Below are positions 9,205-18,029 of a stretch of 64,000 bases of DNA, piece by piece (position 1 is the stretch's first letter; each line of letters starts with the position of its first letter). Both the position numbers and the translations under genes were made by a program. This DNA comes from Mycobacterium sp. 852002-10029_SCH5224772 (lineage in GTDB: Bacteria > Actinomycetota > Actinomycetes > Mycobacteriales > Mycobacteriaceae). The DNA lies in NCBI RefSeq assembly GCF_001667315.1, contig NZ_LZHT01000106.1, forward strand, positions 62,001 to 126,000, in the 5' to 3' direction. The notes under the pieces are model-generated. The model had not been told where the DNA came from. It did no database searches and was given only the letters and a program-made list of their open reading frames with translations.

Positions 9205-10137
9205 GTGATGGTCATGCAGGTATCTATGTTCGGGCAGCTCACCGGATCGGGCAGTCAATCGCCGATCGACGCGACGATCGCCAACCTCGAGATGCTGCGC
9301 GACGAGGGCTTCACGCGGGTGTGGATGAGCCAATTGCCTTATGAGCCAGACCTTCTCACGGTCCTGGCCATCGCGTTGCACGAGGTCGACACAATCGAGG
9401 TGGCCAGTGGTGTCGTGCCGATCCAGAATCTGCATCCGATGCTCATGGCGCAGCGCGCCCTCACGTTGAGCCTGGCCTCGGGGGGACGGTTCACGCTGGG
9501 GCTCGGCATGACCCATCAGGCGGTCACCGAGGGGATGTGGGGCATCCCGTGGGACAAGCCGGTGCGCAGGCTGAACGAGTACCTCGACGGGTTGTTGCCT
9601 CTGCTGGCGGGTGAGCCCGCGGCCACGGCGGGGGAGACGGTGACCACCCGCGGTGCGCTGATGATCTCCGGGGCGCCGCGGCCCGACGTGTACATCGCAG
9701 CCCTGGGTCCGCAGCTGCTCAAGATCGCCGGGCGGCGCACGTCGGGCACCTGCACCTGGATGACCGGACCCAAGACGCTGGCCGAGCACGTCGGCCCGAC
9801 GCTGCGGCAGGCTGCCGCTGACGCCGGCCGCGAGGACGGGGTGCGTGTTGCCGCGTCGCTACCCGTCAGCGTCACGGACGACGTCGACGCCGCCCGCAAG
9901 CAGGCGGCCGAACAGTTTGCCATCTACGGCCAGCTGCCGTCCTACCGCGCGATGCTCGACCGCGAGGGCTACGCGGGGCCGCAAGATGCCGCCATCATCG
10001 GCGACGAGGACACCGTCCGCGGACGTCTCGACGAACTGCGCGCCGCCGGTGTCGACGAGTACGTCGCCGCGGCATTCGATCCGTCCCCGGAGGGCCGGGC
10101 GCGCACGCGGGCGCTGCTGCGGACTTACGGCTCCTGA
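9205..10137 (+). CDS. LLM-class (luciferase-like) F420-dependent oxidoreductase
   Basis: A 310-residue luciferase-like monooxygenase family protein. The TIM-barrel pattern is visible from VWMSQLPYEPDLLTVLAIA through VASGVVPIQNLHPMLMAQ and GRFTLGLGMTHQAV. In mycobacteria this family mostly uses coenzyme F420 as hydride carrier for reductions of lipids or xenobiotics. Three in-frame starts are possible (GTG 9205, ATG 9208, ATG 9214) and none has a strong ribosome site; the longest is given. It is in the same direction as the acyl-CoA dehydrogenase cluster, 86 bases downstream. Confidence 0.9.
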   Translation: MMVMQVSMFGQLTGSGSQSPIDATIANLEMLRDEGFTRVWMSQLPYEPDLLTVLAIALHEVDTIEVASGVVPIQNLHPMLMAQRALTLSLASGGRFTLGLGMTHQAVTEGMWGIPWDKPVRRLNEYLDGLLPLLAGEPAATAGETVTTRGALMISGAPRPDVYIAALGPQLLKIAGRRTSGTCTWMTGPKTLAEHVGPTLRQAAADAGREDGVRVAASLPVSVTDDVDAARKQAAEQFAIYGQLPSYRAMLDREGYAGPQDAAIIGDEDTVRGRLDELRAAGVDEYVAAAFDPSPEGRARTRALLRTYGS

Positions 10138-10191
10138 TCCGGCGGAATCACCCGGCCTATTCCTGGTGTGTTCGTGCCCATTTGGCTATGG

Positions 10192-10217
10192 CCATACATA
10201 GCCTCCGGTACGTATGG
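10192..10217. promoter_or_regulatory. Inverted repeat upstream of fabG3, likely operator
   Basis: CCATACATA and TACGTATGG form 9-base arms with one mismatch around an 8-base spacer, 35 bases before the GTG of fabG3. The position and size fit a TetR-type operator overlapping the promoter. No regulator gene is adjacent. Confidence 0.5.
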
Positions 10218-10251
10218 TGCATAGACGAACTCAGACGACAGGAGAATCGCA

Positions 10252-11034
10252 GTGGCAGAACGGTTGGCGGGGAAGGTCGCCCTCATCAGCGGTGGCGCCC
10301 GGGGGATGGGCGCATCGCACGTACGGTCGCTGGTGGCCGAGGGAGCCAACGTGGTGTTCGGTGACATCCTCGACGACGAGGGCAAGGCGGTCGCGGCCGA
10401 CGTCGGTGACGCGGTCCGTTACCTGCACCTCGACGTGACCAAGCCCGAGGACTGGGATGCGGCGGTGGCGACTGCCCTAAGCGAGTTCGGCCGCATCGAC
10501 GTGCTGGTCAACAACGCGGGCATCATCAACATCGGCACCCTGGAGGACTACGCGCTCTCGGAGTGGCAGCGCATCCTCGACATCAATCTGACCGGGGTGT
10601 TCCTCGGCATCCGTGCCGTGGTCAAACCCATGAAGGAAGCGGGACGGGGATCGATCATCAACATCTCCTCGATCGAGGGGATGGCCGGCACCATCGCTTG
10701 CCACGGCTACACCGCAACTAAATTCGCGGTGCGAGGGCTCACGAAGTCGGCCGCATTGGAACTGGGGCCGAGCGGAATTCGGGTGAACTCCATTCACCCC
10801 GGGCTGATCAAGACGCCGATGACCGACTGGGTCCCCGACGACATCTTCCAGTCGGCGCTGGGCCGGGCCGCCCAGCCCGTGGAAGTCTCCAACCTCGTGG
10901 TCTATCTGGCCAGCGACGAGTCCAGCTACTCCACCGGCTCGGAGTTCGTCGTCGACCGCGGCACCACCGCCGGCCTGGGGCACAAGGACTTCTCCAACGT
11001 CGAGACCGACGCGCAGCCGGATTGGGTCACCTAG
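10252..11034 (+). CDS. fabG3: SDR hydroxysteroid dehydrogenase FabG3 (Rv2002-like)
   Basis: A 260-residue classical SDR, very close along its length to remembered M. tuberculosis Rv2002 (FabG3), a 3-alpha/20-beta-hydroxysteroid dehydrogenase. Visible are the cofactor motif SGGARGMGASH, the NNAG motif, catalytic serine in INISSIEGM and the YTATK tyrosine-lysine pair. The protein acts in the cytosol on steroid-like ketones with NAD(H). The start is GTG 10252 behind GGAGAA. One oddity is DRGT near the C-terminus where the family normally has DGGT. A palindrome lies in the promoter region and a long hairpin follows the stop. Confidence 0.9.
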   Translation: MAERLAGKVALISGGARGMGASHVRSLVAEGANVVFGDILDDEGKAVAADVGDAVRYLHLDVTKPEDWDAAVATALSEFGRIDVLVNNAGIINIGTLEDYALSEWQRILDINLTGVFLGIRAVVKPMKEAGRGSIINISSIEGMAGTIACHGYTATKFAVRGLTKSAALELGPSGIRVNSIHPGLIKTPMTDWVPDDIFQSALGRAAQPVEVSNLVVYLASDESSYSTGSEFVVDRGTTAGLGHKDFSNVETDAQPDWVT

Positions 11035-11040
11035 TCCTTG

Positions 11041-11103
11041 CCGCGAAAGTGCAACTGCCGACGCAGTTCCCGAGTGGGACCGTCGGCAGTTGCACGTTCG
11101 CGG
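11041..11103. terminator. Long stem-loop between convergent fabG3 and mmpL
   Basis: Arms 11041-11063 and 11081-11103 pair over 23 bases with one mismatch, leaving a 17-base loop. The hairpin fills the 70-base gap between two convergent genes, so it probably ends transcription in both directions. No U-tract follows, as is usual in mycobacteria. Confidence 0.65.
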
Positions 11104-11104
11104 T

Positions 11105-14002
11105 TCAGGCGTCCGCCAGTACTTCGCGCTCTTTGGCGGGTTGGGGCCACGGTGAGGGGACCGGGCGTTGACGCACGCGTTGCGGCCACCAGAACCACTT
11201 GCCCAGCAGCGCGGCAATGGATGGCGTCATCAGCGACCGCACGATCAGGGTGTCGAACAGCAGACCCAGACCGATGGTGGTACCCACCTGGCCGATGACC
11301 GTCAACTCGCTGACCGCCATCGTCATCATCGTGAAGGCGAAGACCAACCCGGCTGATGTCACCACCGAGCCGGTGCCGCCCATCGACCGGATGATGCCGG
11401 TGTTCAAGCCGGCGTGAATCTCCTCCTTGAACCGCGCCACGAGCAGCAGGTTGTAGTCGGCGCCCACGGCCAACAGGATGATCACCGACATCGCCAGCAC
11501 CATCCAGTGCAGCTCGATACCGATGAGGTGCTGCCAGATCAGCACCGAAAGCCCGAAGGACGCGCCGAGTGAGAGCAAGACGGTGCCGACGATGACCGCC
11601 GACGCCACCACACCGCGCGTGATGATCAGCATGATGATGAAAATCAGGCACAGCGAAGCGATTCCGGCGATCAACAGGTCGTAGGTGTTGCCGTCGCCGA
11701 GGTCCTTGTAGATCGACGCGGTGCCGGCGAGGTAGATCTTCGAGCCCTCCAGCGGCGTACCCTTCAACGCCTCGTAGGCGGCCTTCTTGATGGCGCCGAT
11801 GTGCGAAATGCCTTCCTGCGACATCGGATCGCCGTCATGGCTGATGATGAAGCGCACGGCGTGGCCATCGGGGGAGATGAAATTCTTCATGCCCTTCTTG
11901 AACTCTTTGTTGTTGAAGGTCTCCGGGGGCAGGTAGAAGGAGTCGTCGTTCTTGGAGGCGTCGAACGCCTTACCCATCGCGCTGGAGTTCTTCTGCGCCT
12001 CTTTCTGCTGGTCCTGCAGACCCTTCTGGGTCGAATACATGGTCAGCATCGTGGTTTTCATGGCCTTCATGTTTTCGATCATGGAAGGCATCAACGCCAC
12101 CATCTGGGGCATCAGCGTGTCGAGATGATCCATGATCGGTAGCAGGCTCTCGATGTCATCGGTCATTGTGTCGATGCCGTCGAGGCCGTCGAAGACCGAC
12201 CGAAGCGACCAGCACACCGGGATGTCATAGCAGTGCTTTTCCCAGTAGAGGTAGCTGCGGACCGGCCGGAAGAAGTCCTCGAAATCGGCCATGTGGTCGC
12301 GCAATTCGTTGATGTCGATGGTCATGTCATGCATCTTTTTGACCATCTGATGCATGTCGTTGGACATCTGCACGGTGATGCTGGACATCTTTTCCATGCT
12401 CTCGATGGTCGTCTGCATCATGTCGGCCTGATGCAGCATGTCGGCCATCTGATCTTCCTGATACTTCTGGTTCATCTGCTGGCTGACGCCCTGCATGCTG
12501 ATCTGGAAGGGGATCGAGGTGTGCTCGATCGGCGTGCCCTGCGGCCGGGTGATGGCCTGCACGCGCCCGATCCCCGGAACCCGGAAGACCGTCTTGGCGA
12601 TTTTGTCGATCACCAAAAAGTCCGCCGAGTTGCGCAGATCGTGGTCGCTTTCGATCATCAGCACCTCGGGATTCATCCGCGCCTGCGAGAAGTGCCGATC
12701 CGCGGCCGCATAACCCTCGTTGGCGGGCAGGTCCGCCGGTAGGTAGTTGCGGTCGTTGTAGTTGGTGCGGTACCCGGGCAGGGTCAGCAAGCCCACGAGT
12801 GCCACTCCGATGGTGACGACCAGTACCGGGCCGGGCCACCGGACGACGAGCGCACCAACCTTGCGCCACCCGCGAATTCGTTGCGTCCGCCTGGGTTCGA
12901 GCGTCTTACGGAAACGCACCGCCACCGAGATGACGGCGGGACCCAGGGTCAGGGCCGCCGCGACCACGACCACCATGCCGATGGCCAACGGGATACCCAG
13001 CGTTTGGAAATAGGGCAAGTTGGTGAAGTGCAGGCAGAATGTCGCGCCGGCGATGGTCAAGCCCGACCCGAGCACCACGTGCGCGGTGCCCTTGTACATG
13101 GTGTAGTACGCATCTTCTCGCGATTCGCCAATAGAACGGGCTTCCTGATATCGGCCTATCAAAAAGATCGCGTAGTCGGTGGCTGCCGCGATCGCCAACG
13201 TGACCAACAAGCTCGTGGCGAACGTCGAGAGCCCGATGATGTTGAAATAGCCCAGGAACGCGACTATCCCGCGCGCGGCCGACAGCTCGAGCACCACCAT
13301 CACCAGCGTGAGCAACACGGTGACGATCGACCGATAGACCAATAGCAGCATCGCGATGATCACCGTGAAGGTGGCCGCCGTGATGAGCTGCATGCTGCGG
13401 TCGCCGGCCATGTGCTGATCCGCTGACAACGCCGCGGGACCGGTGACGTAGGCCTTCACCCCCTTGGGCGTGGGCACACTTTTGACGATGTTCTGGACGG
13501 ATTCCACCGACTCGTTGGCCAGGGCCTCACCCTGGTTGCCGGCCAGGTAGACCTGGACGTAGGTGGCCTTGCCGTCGTTGCTCTGCGCACCCGCACCGGT
13601 CAGTGGATCACTCCACATATCCTGAACGTGTTCAACGTGTTTGGTGTCGGCGTTGAGCTTGTTGACGATCTTGTCGTAGTAGGTGTGTGCATCGGCGCCC
13701 AGCGGATTCTGTCCTTCGAGGACGATCATCACCGAGCTGTTGGACTTGTACTCGTTGAACACCGCACCCATGCGTTTGGTCGCAACCACGGATTGCGCAT
13801 CGTCGGGCGCCATCGACACCGAGCGCATCTTGCCGACCTCGTCCAGCTGGGGGACGGCGACGTTGAGCACCGCGATGATCGCGATCCAGCCCAGGATGAT
13901 CGGGATGGCGAACGTCCGGATGAGCCGGGGGATCTTGTCCCGCACGGGTTCGTCGACGACGGGGATGGTGTCAGTACGGGCGTCGTTGAACGTTGTGCTC
14001 AT
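11105..14002 (-). CDS. RND transporter MmpL (MmpL4/MmpL5 type)
   Basis: A 965-residue inner-membrane RND exporter, close in length and sequence to remembered MmpL5 and MmpL4, which with MmpS partners export siderophores, lipids or drugs using the proton gradient. The proton-relay Asp-Tyr pairs are visible in both halves (AATDYAIFLIGRYQE and GADYNLLLVARFKEE). Two large periplasmic domains flank the first and second helix blocks. The second carries a long methionine-rich helical region (about residues 510-590) expected to form a coiled coil. Its ATG overlaps the TGA of mmpS by 4 bases, so the pair is translationally coupled. The substrate is not decidable from sequence. Confidence 0.93.
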   Translation of the reverse strand: MSTTFNDARTDTIPVVDEPVRDKIPRLIRTFAIPIILGWIAIIAVLNVAVPQLDEVGKMRSVSMAPDDAQSVVATKRMGAVFNEYKSNSSVMIVLEGQNPLGADAHTYYDKIVNKLNADTKHVEHVQDMWSDPLTGAGAQSNDGKATYVQVYLAGNQGEALANESVESVQNIVKSVPTPKGVKAYVTGPAALSADQHMAGDRSMQLITAATFTVIIAMLLLVYRSIVTVLLTLVMVVLELSAARGIVAFLGYFNIIGLSTFATSLLVTLAIAAATDYAIFLIGRYQEARSIGESREDAYYTMYKGTAHVVLGSGLTIAGATFCLHFTNLPYFQTLGIPLAIGMVVVVAAALTLGPAVISVAVRFRKTLEPRRTQRIRGWRKVGALVVRWPGPVLVVTIGVALVGLLTLPGYRTNYNDRNYLPADLPANEGYAAADRHFSQARMNPEVLMIESDHDLRNSADFLVIDKIAKTVFRVPGIGRVQAITRPQGTPIEHTSIPFQISMQGVSQQMNQKYQEDQMADMLHQADMMQTTIESMEKMSSITVQMSNDMHQMVKKMHDMTIDINELRDHMADFEDFFRPVRSYLYWEKHCYDIPVCWSLRSVFDGLDGIDTMTDDIESLLPIMDHLDTLMPQMVALMPSMIENMKAMKTTMLTMYSTQKGLQDQQKEAQKNSSAMGKAFDASKNDDSFYLPPETFNNKEFKKGMKNFISPDGHAVRFIISHDGDPMSQEGISHIGAIKKAAYEALKGTPLEGSKIYLAGTASIYKDLGDGNTYDLLIAGIASLCLIFIIMLIITRGVVASAVIVGTVLLSLGASFGLSVLIWQHLIGIELHWMVLAMSVIILLAVGADYNLLLVARFKEEIHAGLNTGIIRSMGGTGSVVTSAGLVFAFTMMTMAVSELTVIGQVGTTIGLGLLFDTLIVRSLMTPSIAALLGKWFWWPQRVRQRPVPSPWPQPAKEREVLADA

Positions 14003-14433
14003 GCGGATTTCACCATGCAGAAGGTCAGGGCGTGTACGCCGTGGGTGAAGTTTTCGTCCTTGACTTCGTCATCGATGGTGATGCGGCAACCGAGGGCGTT
14101 GCCGTCGCTTTGCGCCGAGAGATTCGGGAAGACCGAAGGCGCGGTGGTGGACAGCACCAGCGTCCACGGCAGTGGCGCGCCGTCGACCCGCCTTGGGTCG
14201 GCGGACAAATCCAAGTAGTTCACGTTGGCTTGGGTGGCCGAGCCGAAGACTTCGTATTTGACGACCTTGGGCTTGAACGGCTTGGAATCATCGAGCCGCG
14301 GGCTCGTCATGACGCCCGTGTCATGCGCGCCGAAGAACGACTTGACCCGGACAACGGCAAACCCGCCGACCAGGACAACCGCCACGATCAACAGAGGCAG
14401 CCAGGCGTTGCGCACAAGTCTCGATATTTGCAC
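13999..14433 (-). CDS. MmpS membrane accessory protein
   Basis: A 144-residue protein with one N-terminal transmembrane helix (LPLLIVAVVLVGGFAVV, about residues 12-28) and a periplasmic beta-sandwich ending in two cysteines (LGCRI and TFCMV), the standard MmpS layout. It serves as partner of the MmpL transporter encoded immediately downstream, with a 4-base overlap. The start is GTG 14433 (MQISRLVRNAWLP). Roughly 300 bases of untranslated leader separate it from the TetR gene upstream, and an inverted repeat lies in that gap. Confidence 0.93.
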   Translation of the reverse strand: MQISRLVRNAWLPLLIVAVVLVGGFAVVRVKSFFGAHDTGVMTSPRLDDSKPFKPKVVKYEVFGSATQANVNYLDLSADPRRVDGAPLPWTLVLSTTAPSVFPNLSAQSDGNALGCRITIDDEVKDENFTHGVHALTFCMVKSA

Positions 14434-14685
14434 CTAGGTGATCCCTTCCTCATCACGCGGACGTGACGCGGATCAGCGTTTGCGCGACTGGGTCGCGGAC
14501 AGGTGAGTGCCCACAAGTCGCACCGATCAACAACGAATTACGTCGATTCCTATTTCGCGCGCACAAGACCGTCAAACGCGGTGAAAGTTGCCCATCCCCA
14601 CTGCTGACGTCCCCGGCACCGACACCCGGCTTACCTTGTTGCTCAAGCCTCCCCGGGTATCGCCACCAGCGCATAGTACATGATG

Positions 14686-14707
14686 TGCATATCTTGCAGT
14701 GTATGCA
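14686..14707. promoter_or_regulatory. Inverted repeat TGCATA-N10-TATGCA upstream of mmpSL
   Basis: Perfect 6-base arms at 14686-14691 and 14702-14707 lie between the tetR stop and mmpS, about 250 bases before the mmpS start. A related element TGCAC-GTT-GTGCA lies at 15351-15363 just before tetR. Both contain TGCA half-sites, so the TetR protein may bind both. Confidence 0.45.
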
Positions 14708-14730
14708 ACATTTGCTGTTGGTGTTTCAGC

Positions 14731-15345
14731 TCACTTCGTGAAAATGCTGTTCACCAGCGCGGCGGCTCGCTCAACATAGGGCATCGGCGTGTCGGCGGTT
14801 TCACTCGCGTCGCCCCTTGCCCAGCGTTCCAGGCCGGACCGCACCGCCGTCAGCGCCAGAGCGGAAATCAGCGCGGCCATCTCGTCACCGGGCTGCATCG
14901 CCTGGCGGCGGACGATGATGTCGGTCAACTGATTCTGGAATCGCTCCAGATCGGCGAGGAACGCCGCCAAGACGGCAGGGGACGTTTTGGCGAGTTCGAG
15001 CATGTGAGCTGCGTGTTCGCGCCGAGGGGGCACATCGCGCAGGTGGTGTGCCGCCAGGGTGATCAGCTCCGCCAGGACGACCGAGTAGGGGGCGGGGCCG
15101 GCGGCGACAAAATCCTCTGCCAGCTCGGCGGGTATGTCTGAGGGGCCGTAGGCGAGCGCGGACTCCTTGTTGGGGAAGTAGTTGAAGAACGTGCGGGTCG
15201 AGACCCCGGCTTCGGCGCAGATCTCGTCGACCGTGACCTTGTCGAATCCCCGTTCCAGCGTGAGGCGCACGGCGGCGTCGCGGATGTCCGCGCTCGTCTG
15301 GCGCCGACGGCGCTCGCGTAGCCCTAGGGGATTGGCCATACCCAT
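14731..15345 (-). CDS. TetR/AcrR family regulator, probable mmpSL repressor
   Basis: A 204-residue regulator. The N-terminal helix-turn-helix is clear (AAVRLTLERGFDKVTVDEI, then AEAGVSTRTFFNYFPNKESA, about residues 23-60), followed by a helical ligand-binding domain. It sits immediately upstream of mmpS-mmpL on the same strand, which fits local repression of the exporter. ATG 15345 (MGMANP) or the internal ATG at 15339 may start translation; the frame continues further upstream with non-family sequence, so the long form is rejected. The palindrome at 15351-15363 lies just before these starts and suggests autoregulation. Confidence 0.88.
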   Translation of the reverse strand: MGMANPLGLRERRRRQTSADIRDAAVRLTLERGFDKVTVDEICAEAGVSTRTFFNYFPNKESALAYGPSDIPAELAEDFVAAGPAPYSVVLAELITLAAHHLRDVPPRREHAAHMLELAKTSPAVLAAFLADLERFQNQLTDIIVRRQAMQPGDEMAALISALALTAVRSGLERWARGDASETADTPMPYVERAAALVNSIFTK

Positions 15346-15350
15346 ATAGT

Positions 15351-15363
15351 TGCACGTTGTGCA
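15351..15363. promoter_or_regulatory. Palindrome TGCAC-GTT-GTGCA, candidate TetR operator
   Basis: Perfect 5-base arms with a 3-base centre lie 6 bases upstream of the tetR start at 15345. This is a typical place for an autoregulatory operator. It shares TGCA half-sites with the repeat upstream of mmpS. Confidence 0.45.
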
Positions 15364-15505
15364 CAGTTTGCAGTCAAAGGTGTCAGGTTGGCGATGGGGA
15401 GGACGATGGGGTGGTGCTCTAAAGCTTCGGCAGGTCGTACCATAACCGTTGTCGCACAATATCATTCGATCAGCTACGGACGGGGAAGCGCCGGGCTCGG
15501 GCGAG

Positions 15506-16432
15506 TCAGCCGCTGGGCGTGAGCGCGCCCCGCAGATAGTCGCATTGACTGTCGAAGAACTTCGCCGATATCGCCGCTTTGTCCGCAATCTGGTCGAACG
15601 CGTGAAATGCCCCTGGGACAATCTCCTCCTGCACGGGAACGCCCGACTCCCGCAGGCGCCGCGCGTACTCCAGACTCTCCGCGTAAAAGAGGTCTAGCGT
15701 TCCGACGCCGATCCAGGCGGGCGGCAAGCCCGACAAATCCTTTCGTCGAGCCGGCGCCGCCTGTTCCGGATCGGCACCGTTGAGGTACCACTGCCACGCC
15801 AATTGGTTGTCGGACTCGGTCCACATGATCCGTCTGGGACCGTCGCGCCTGGCGCCGGTGCGATCGTCAAGCATCGGATACACCAGCATTTGGAAAGCGA
15901 TCGTGACGTCGCCGCGGTCGTGCGCCCGCTGCGTCACCGCGGCCGCGAAATGCCCACCGGCGCTGGCCCCGCCGACGGCGACTCGATCTGGGTCGACCCA
16001 CGGCTGGCGCGCCAACCAGAGCAGGGCCGCATAACAATCCTCGACCGGTATCGGGTAGGGGTGTTCGGGCGCCAACCTGTGTTCCACCGCCGCAATCGCT
16101 ACCCCGGTGCGCTGAGACAGCTGGCGCAGGTACTTATCGTCCTGTGCGGCGTGGCCCATGATGGTGCCGCCGCCGTGGATCCACAGCAGTGCGGGGGCGT
16201 GGTCGGGAAGCCCGGCGGGACGATGCAGACGGACGCTGACGTGCTCGTTGACCGCGGCGACTGGCACGGTGCGGATGCGGCCGGCGTTGCCCATCAGGTT
16301 CATAAGGGCGCGTTGCAGCTTCAGGCCGCGATGCAAGGCGTAGCCGCGAGGCACGAATCGGGCCACCTTGCGAAGACCGGGATCCAAGACGTGGGGCGAC
16401 GTGAAGGCGTTGTCGGGGAGCCTTTTCGCCAT
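15506..16432 (-). CDS. Alpha/beta hydrolase, HSL-type esterase
   Basis: A 308-residue esterase of the hormone-sensitive-lipase group, like the mycobacterial LipH/LipN proteins. The oxyanion-hole motif HGGG is at LLWIHGGGTIMGHA. The nucleophile serine is in VGGASAGGHFAAA (GxSxG). The acid is probably the aspartate in GVGTLDLFYAE and the base the histidine in GAFHAFDQ. It would hydrolyse short acyl esters in the cytosol or at the membrane. The ATG at 16432 (MAKRLPDN) follows a purine-rich stretch and gives normal family length. It lies downstream of the enoyl-CoA hydratase-like gene on the same strand. Confidence 0.88.
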   Translation of the reverse strand: MAKRLPDNAFTSPHVLDPGLRKVARFVPRGYALHRGLKLQRALMNLMGNAGRIRTVPVAAVNEHVSVRLHRPAGLPDHAPALLWIHGGGTIMGHAAQDDKYLRQLSQRTGVAIAAVEHRLAPEHPYPIPVEDCYAALLWLARQPWVDPDRVAVGGASAGGHFAAAVTQRAHDRGDVTIAFQMLVYPMLDDRTGARRDGPRRIMWTESDNQLAWQWYLNGADPEQAAPARRKDLSGLPPAWIGVGTLDLFYAESLEYARRLRESGVPVQEEIVPGAFHAFDQIADKAAISAKFFDSQCDYLRGALTPSG

Positions 16433-16557
16433 CGAATGCCCTCTGTTCCCTTGCGCCGGCAGACATGCCGACCATACAGGACGGACGTAGTGTCGATGAG
16501 TAGAATTTGAACGGTGTGCGCGTTGGTCAGCGCATTGGGCAAGCGGCACAGTCCGTT

Positions 16558-17229
16558 TCAGGGCGTACCGGCTTCGTGGTCGGTTAGTGCGCGCACGACG
16601 TGACCGAACATGGTCGTTTTTATCGCGCCGAGCGTGCCCGGATCTTTGCCCTGCAACGGGCGAAGTTCGGCGACGGCGGTGTCGGTGACGGCGTCCGCCG
16701 GGCAGGCGACGTCGACGATGCCGAATTGTTCTGCATCAGGACCGCTGAAGCGTCGGCCGGTAGTCATCGAGGCGACTGCCGCGCGAGGAGTGAGTTTGGA
16801 TTGGATGAGCGCGGCCATGCCGGGGTTGAACGGGATGCGGATGTCGACCTCGGGAAAGCAGAAGTATCCGCGATCGGCGCGCATCACGCGGAAGTCATGC
16901 GCGACGGCCAGCATCGCCCCGGCACCGAACGCGTGACCGACCACGGCGGCGGCCGTGGGGATCGGCAGCGTCAGCATGTGCGCCAGCAGTCGGTGTACGC
17001 GGTTGATGTACCACTGAGCCTGATCGGTGTGGGCGCTCAGCCATTCCAAATCCAGTCCGTTGGAGTAGAACTTTCCGCCGGCGGTGGTGACCATCCCCTG
17101 GGCGCCGTCTGAGATGGCTTGGTCAAGCGCATCCTCAAGGTCATCCAGAAAGGCGGGGGAGAAACGGTTCTCATCTTCCCCCAGGCGGATGATGGCGATT
17201 TTGTCGTCGTAGTCCAATTTCACAGTCAT
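16558..17229 (-). CDS. Enoyl-CoA hydratase/isomerase family protein
   Basis: A 223-residue crotonase-fold protein, shorter than classic hydratases and closer to delta3,delta2-enoyl-CoA isomerase relatives. Oxyanion-hole regions are visible at GKFYSNGLDLEWL and HAFGAGAMLAVAHDFRVM, and the candidate catalytic glutamate is in FCFPEVDIRIPF. It would act on acyl-CoA in beta-oxidation. It lies between the TetR gene and the esterase gene on the same strand, so it may be controlled by that TetR. Confidence 0.88.
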   Translation of the reverse strand: MTVKLDYDDKIAIIRLGEDENRFSPAFLDDLEDALDQAISDGAQGMVTTAGGKFYSNGLDLEWLSAHTDQAQWYINRVHRLLAHMLTLPIPTAAAVVGHAFGAGAMLAVAHDFRVMRADRGYFCFPEVDIRIPFNPGMAALIQSKLTPRAAVASMTTGRRFSGPDAEQFGIVDVACPADAVTDTAVAELRPLQGKDPGTLGAIKTTMFGHVVRALTDHEAGTP

Positions 17230-17268
17230 GTCTTTCCTCTGAATTCCACTCGTATTTCCTAAGATTGG

Positions 17269-17898
17269 TCAGCCGCGTCGTTGCCGCAGAGGGGGAGGCC
17301 CGACACCGAGCACGGCGCGCACGGCCGCGTGCAGGTGCGCGCGTGCCGTGGTGCTTCCGAGGCGATCTCGGCGGAGCAGCAGTGCGGTGGGCAGGTCGAC
17401 GACACAGCTGGTTATTGCGTCCACCGCGGCTGCGTCTTTGCGGTCCCACACCGCGATAGCAAGTCGGACCATCAGTGCGACAAGGAGTTTGTCGAGGCGG
17501 CGCAGTTCATCGGCAACATCGTCAGGAATGTCGTCGGCGAGGACTTCCTCGCGGCGCACACGCAAGAGGAGCGTTGATGAGCCGGGATATTGCTCAGTGA
17601 ACACGACCGGCGCGTCGGCAGCGGCCACCACAGCTTCGATGGGGCCGCCTGGGTCGCTACCGGCCGCGGCGTTGTCGACCAGCGCAGTCTGTACCGCCAG
17701 AAAACGCCGGCCCGCCCGCAACCACGCCTGGCCCATCAGGCCACCCCGCGATGTGAACGTGTGGTACACAGCGCCGTTGGAGACACCTACCGCCGCGCCG
17801 ATCGCCCGGATGGTCACCGCGCTTGCGCCCGACCGCGCCACCAGGTCCTCGACGGCGTCGAGCACGGCGTCGGGATCATGCATGCGCGGGCGTGGCAC
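17269..17898 (-). CDS. TetR family regulator
   Basis: A 209-residue regulator with an N-terminal helix-turn-helix (VTIRAIGAAVGVSNGAVYHTF). The GTG at 17898 (VPRPRMHDPD) is chosen as start because the palindrome AGAGCA-TC-TGCTCT lies at 17913-17926. A longer reading from ATG 17919 would place the operator inside the gene. ATG 17883 is another option. The gene is followed by the enoyl-CoA hydratase-like gene and faces the CobW gene, so it may control both. Confidence 0.85.
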   Translation of the reverse strand: MPRPRMHDPDAVLDAVEDLVARSGASAVTIRAIGAAVGVSNGAVYHTFTSRGGLMGQAWLRAGRRFLAVQTALVDNAAAGSDPGGPIEAVVAAADAPVVFTEQYPGSSTLLLRVRREEVLADDIPDDVADELRRLDKLLVALMVRLAIAVWDRKDAAAVDAITSCVVDLPTALLLRRDRLGSTTARAHLHAAVRAVLGVGPPPLRQRRG

Positions 17899-17909
17899 GC
17901 GATCACTAT

Positions 17910-17929
17910 AACAGAGCATCTGCTCTATT
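17910..17929. promoter_or_regulatory. Perfect palindrome AGAGCA-TC-TGCTCT, likely TetR operator
   Basis: Six-base perfect arms at 17913-17918 and 17921-17926, with flanking A/T bases that also pair, sit 15 bases upstream of the tetR GTG and between the divergent tetR and cobW-type genes. Confidence 0.6.
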
Positions 17930-18029
17930 AATCGTGCCTTTCCTGATGGCCGCTTATCGATTAAGGCGGGCCGCGGGCCAGGGTCAGACCGTGGTGCTGC
18001 GCCGGTTAGCATCGGTTGTCCGGACGTCG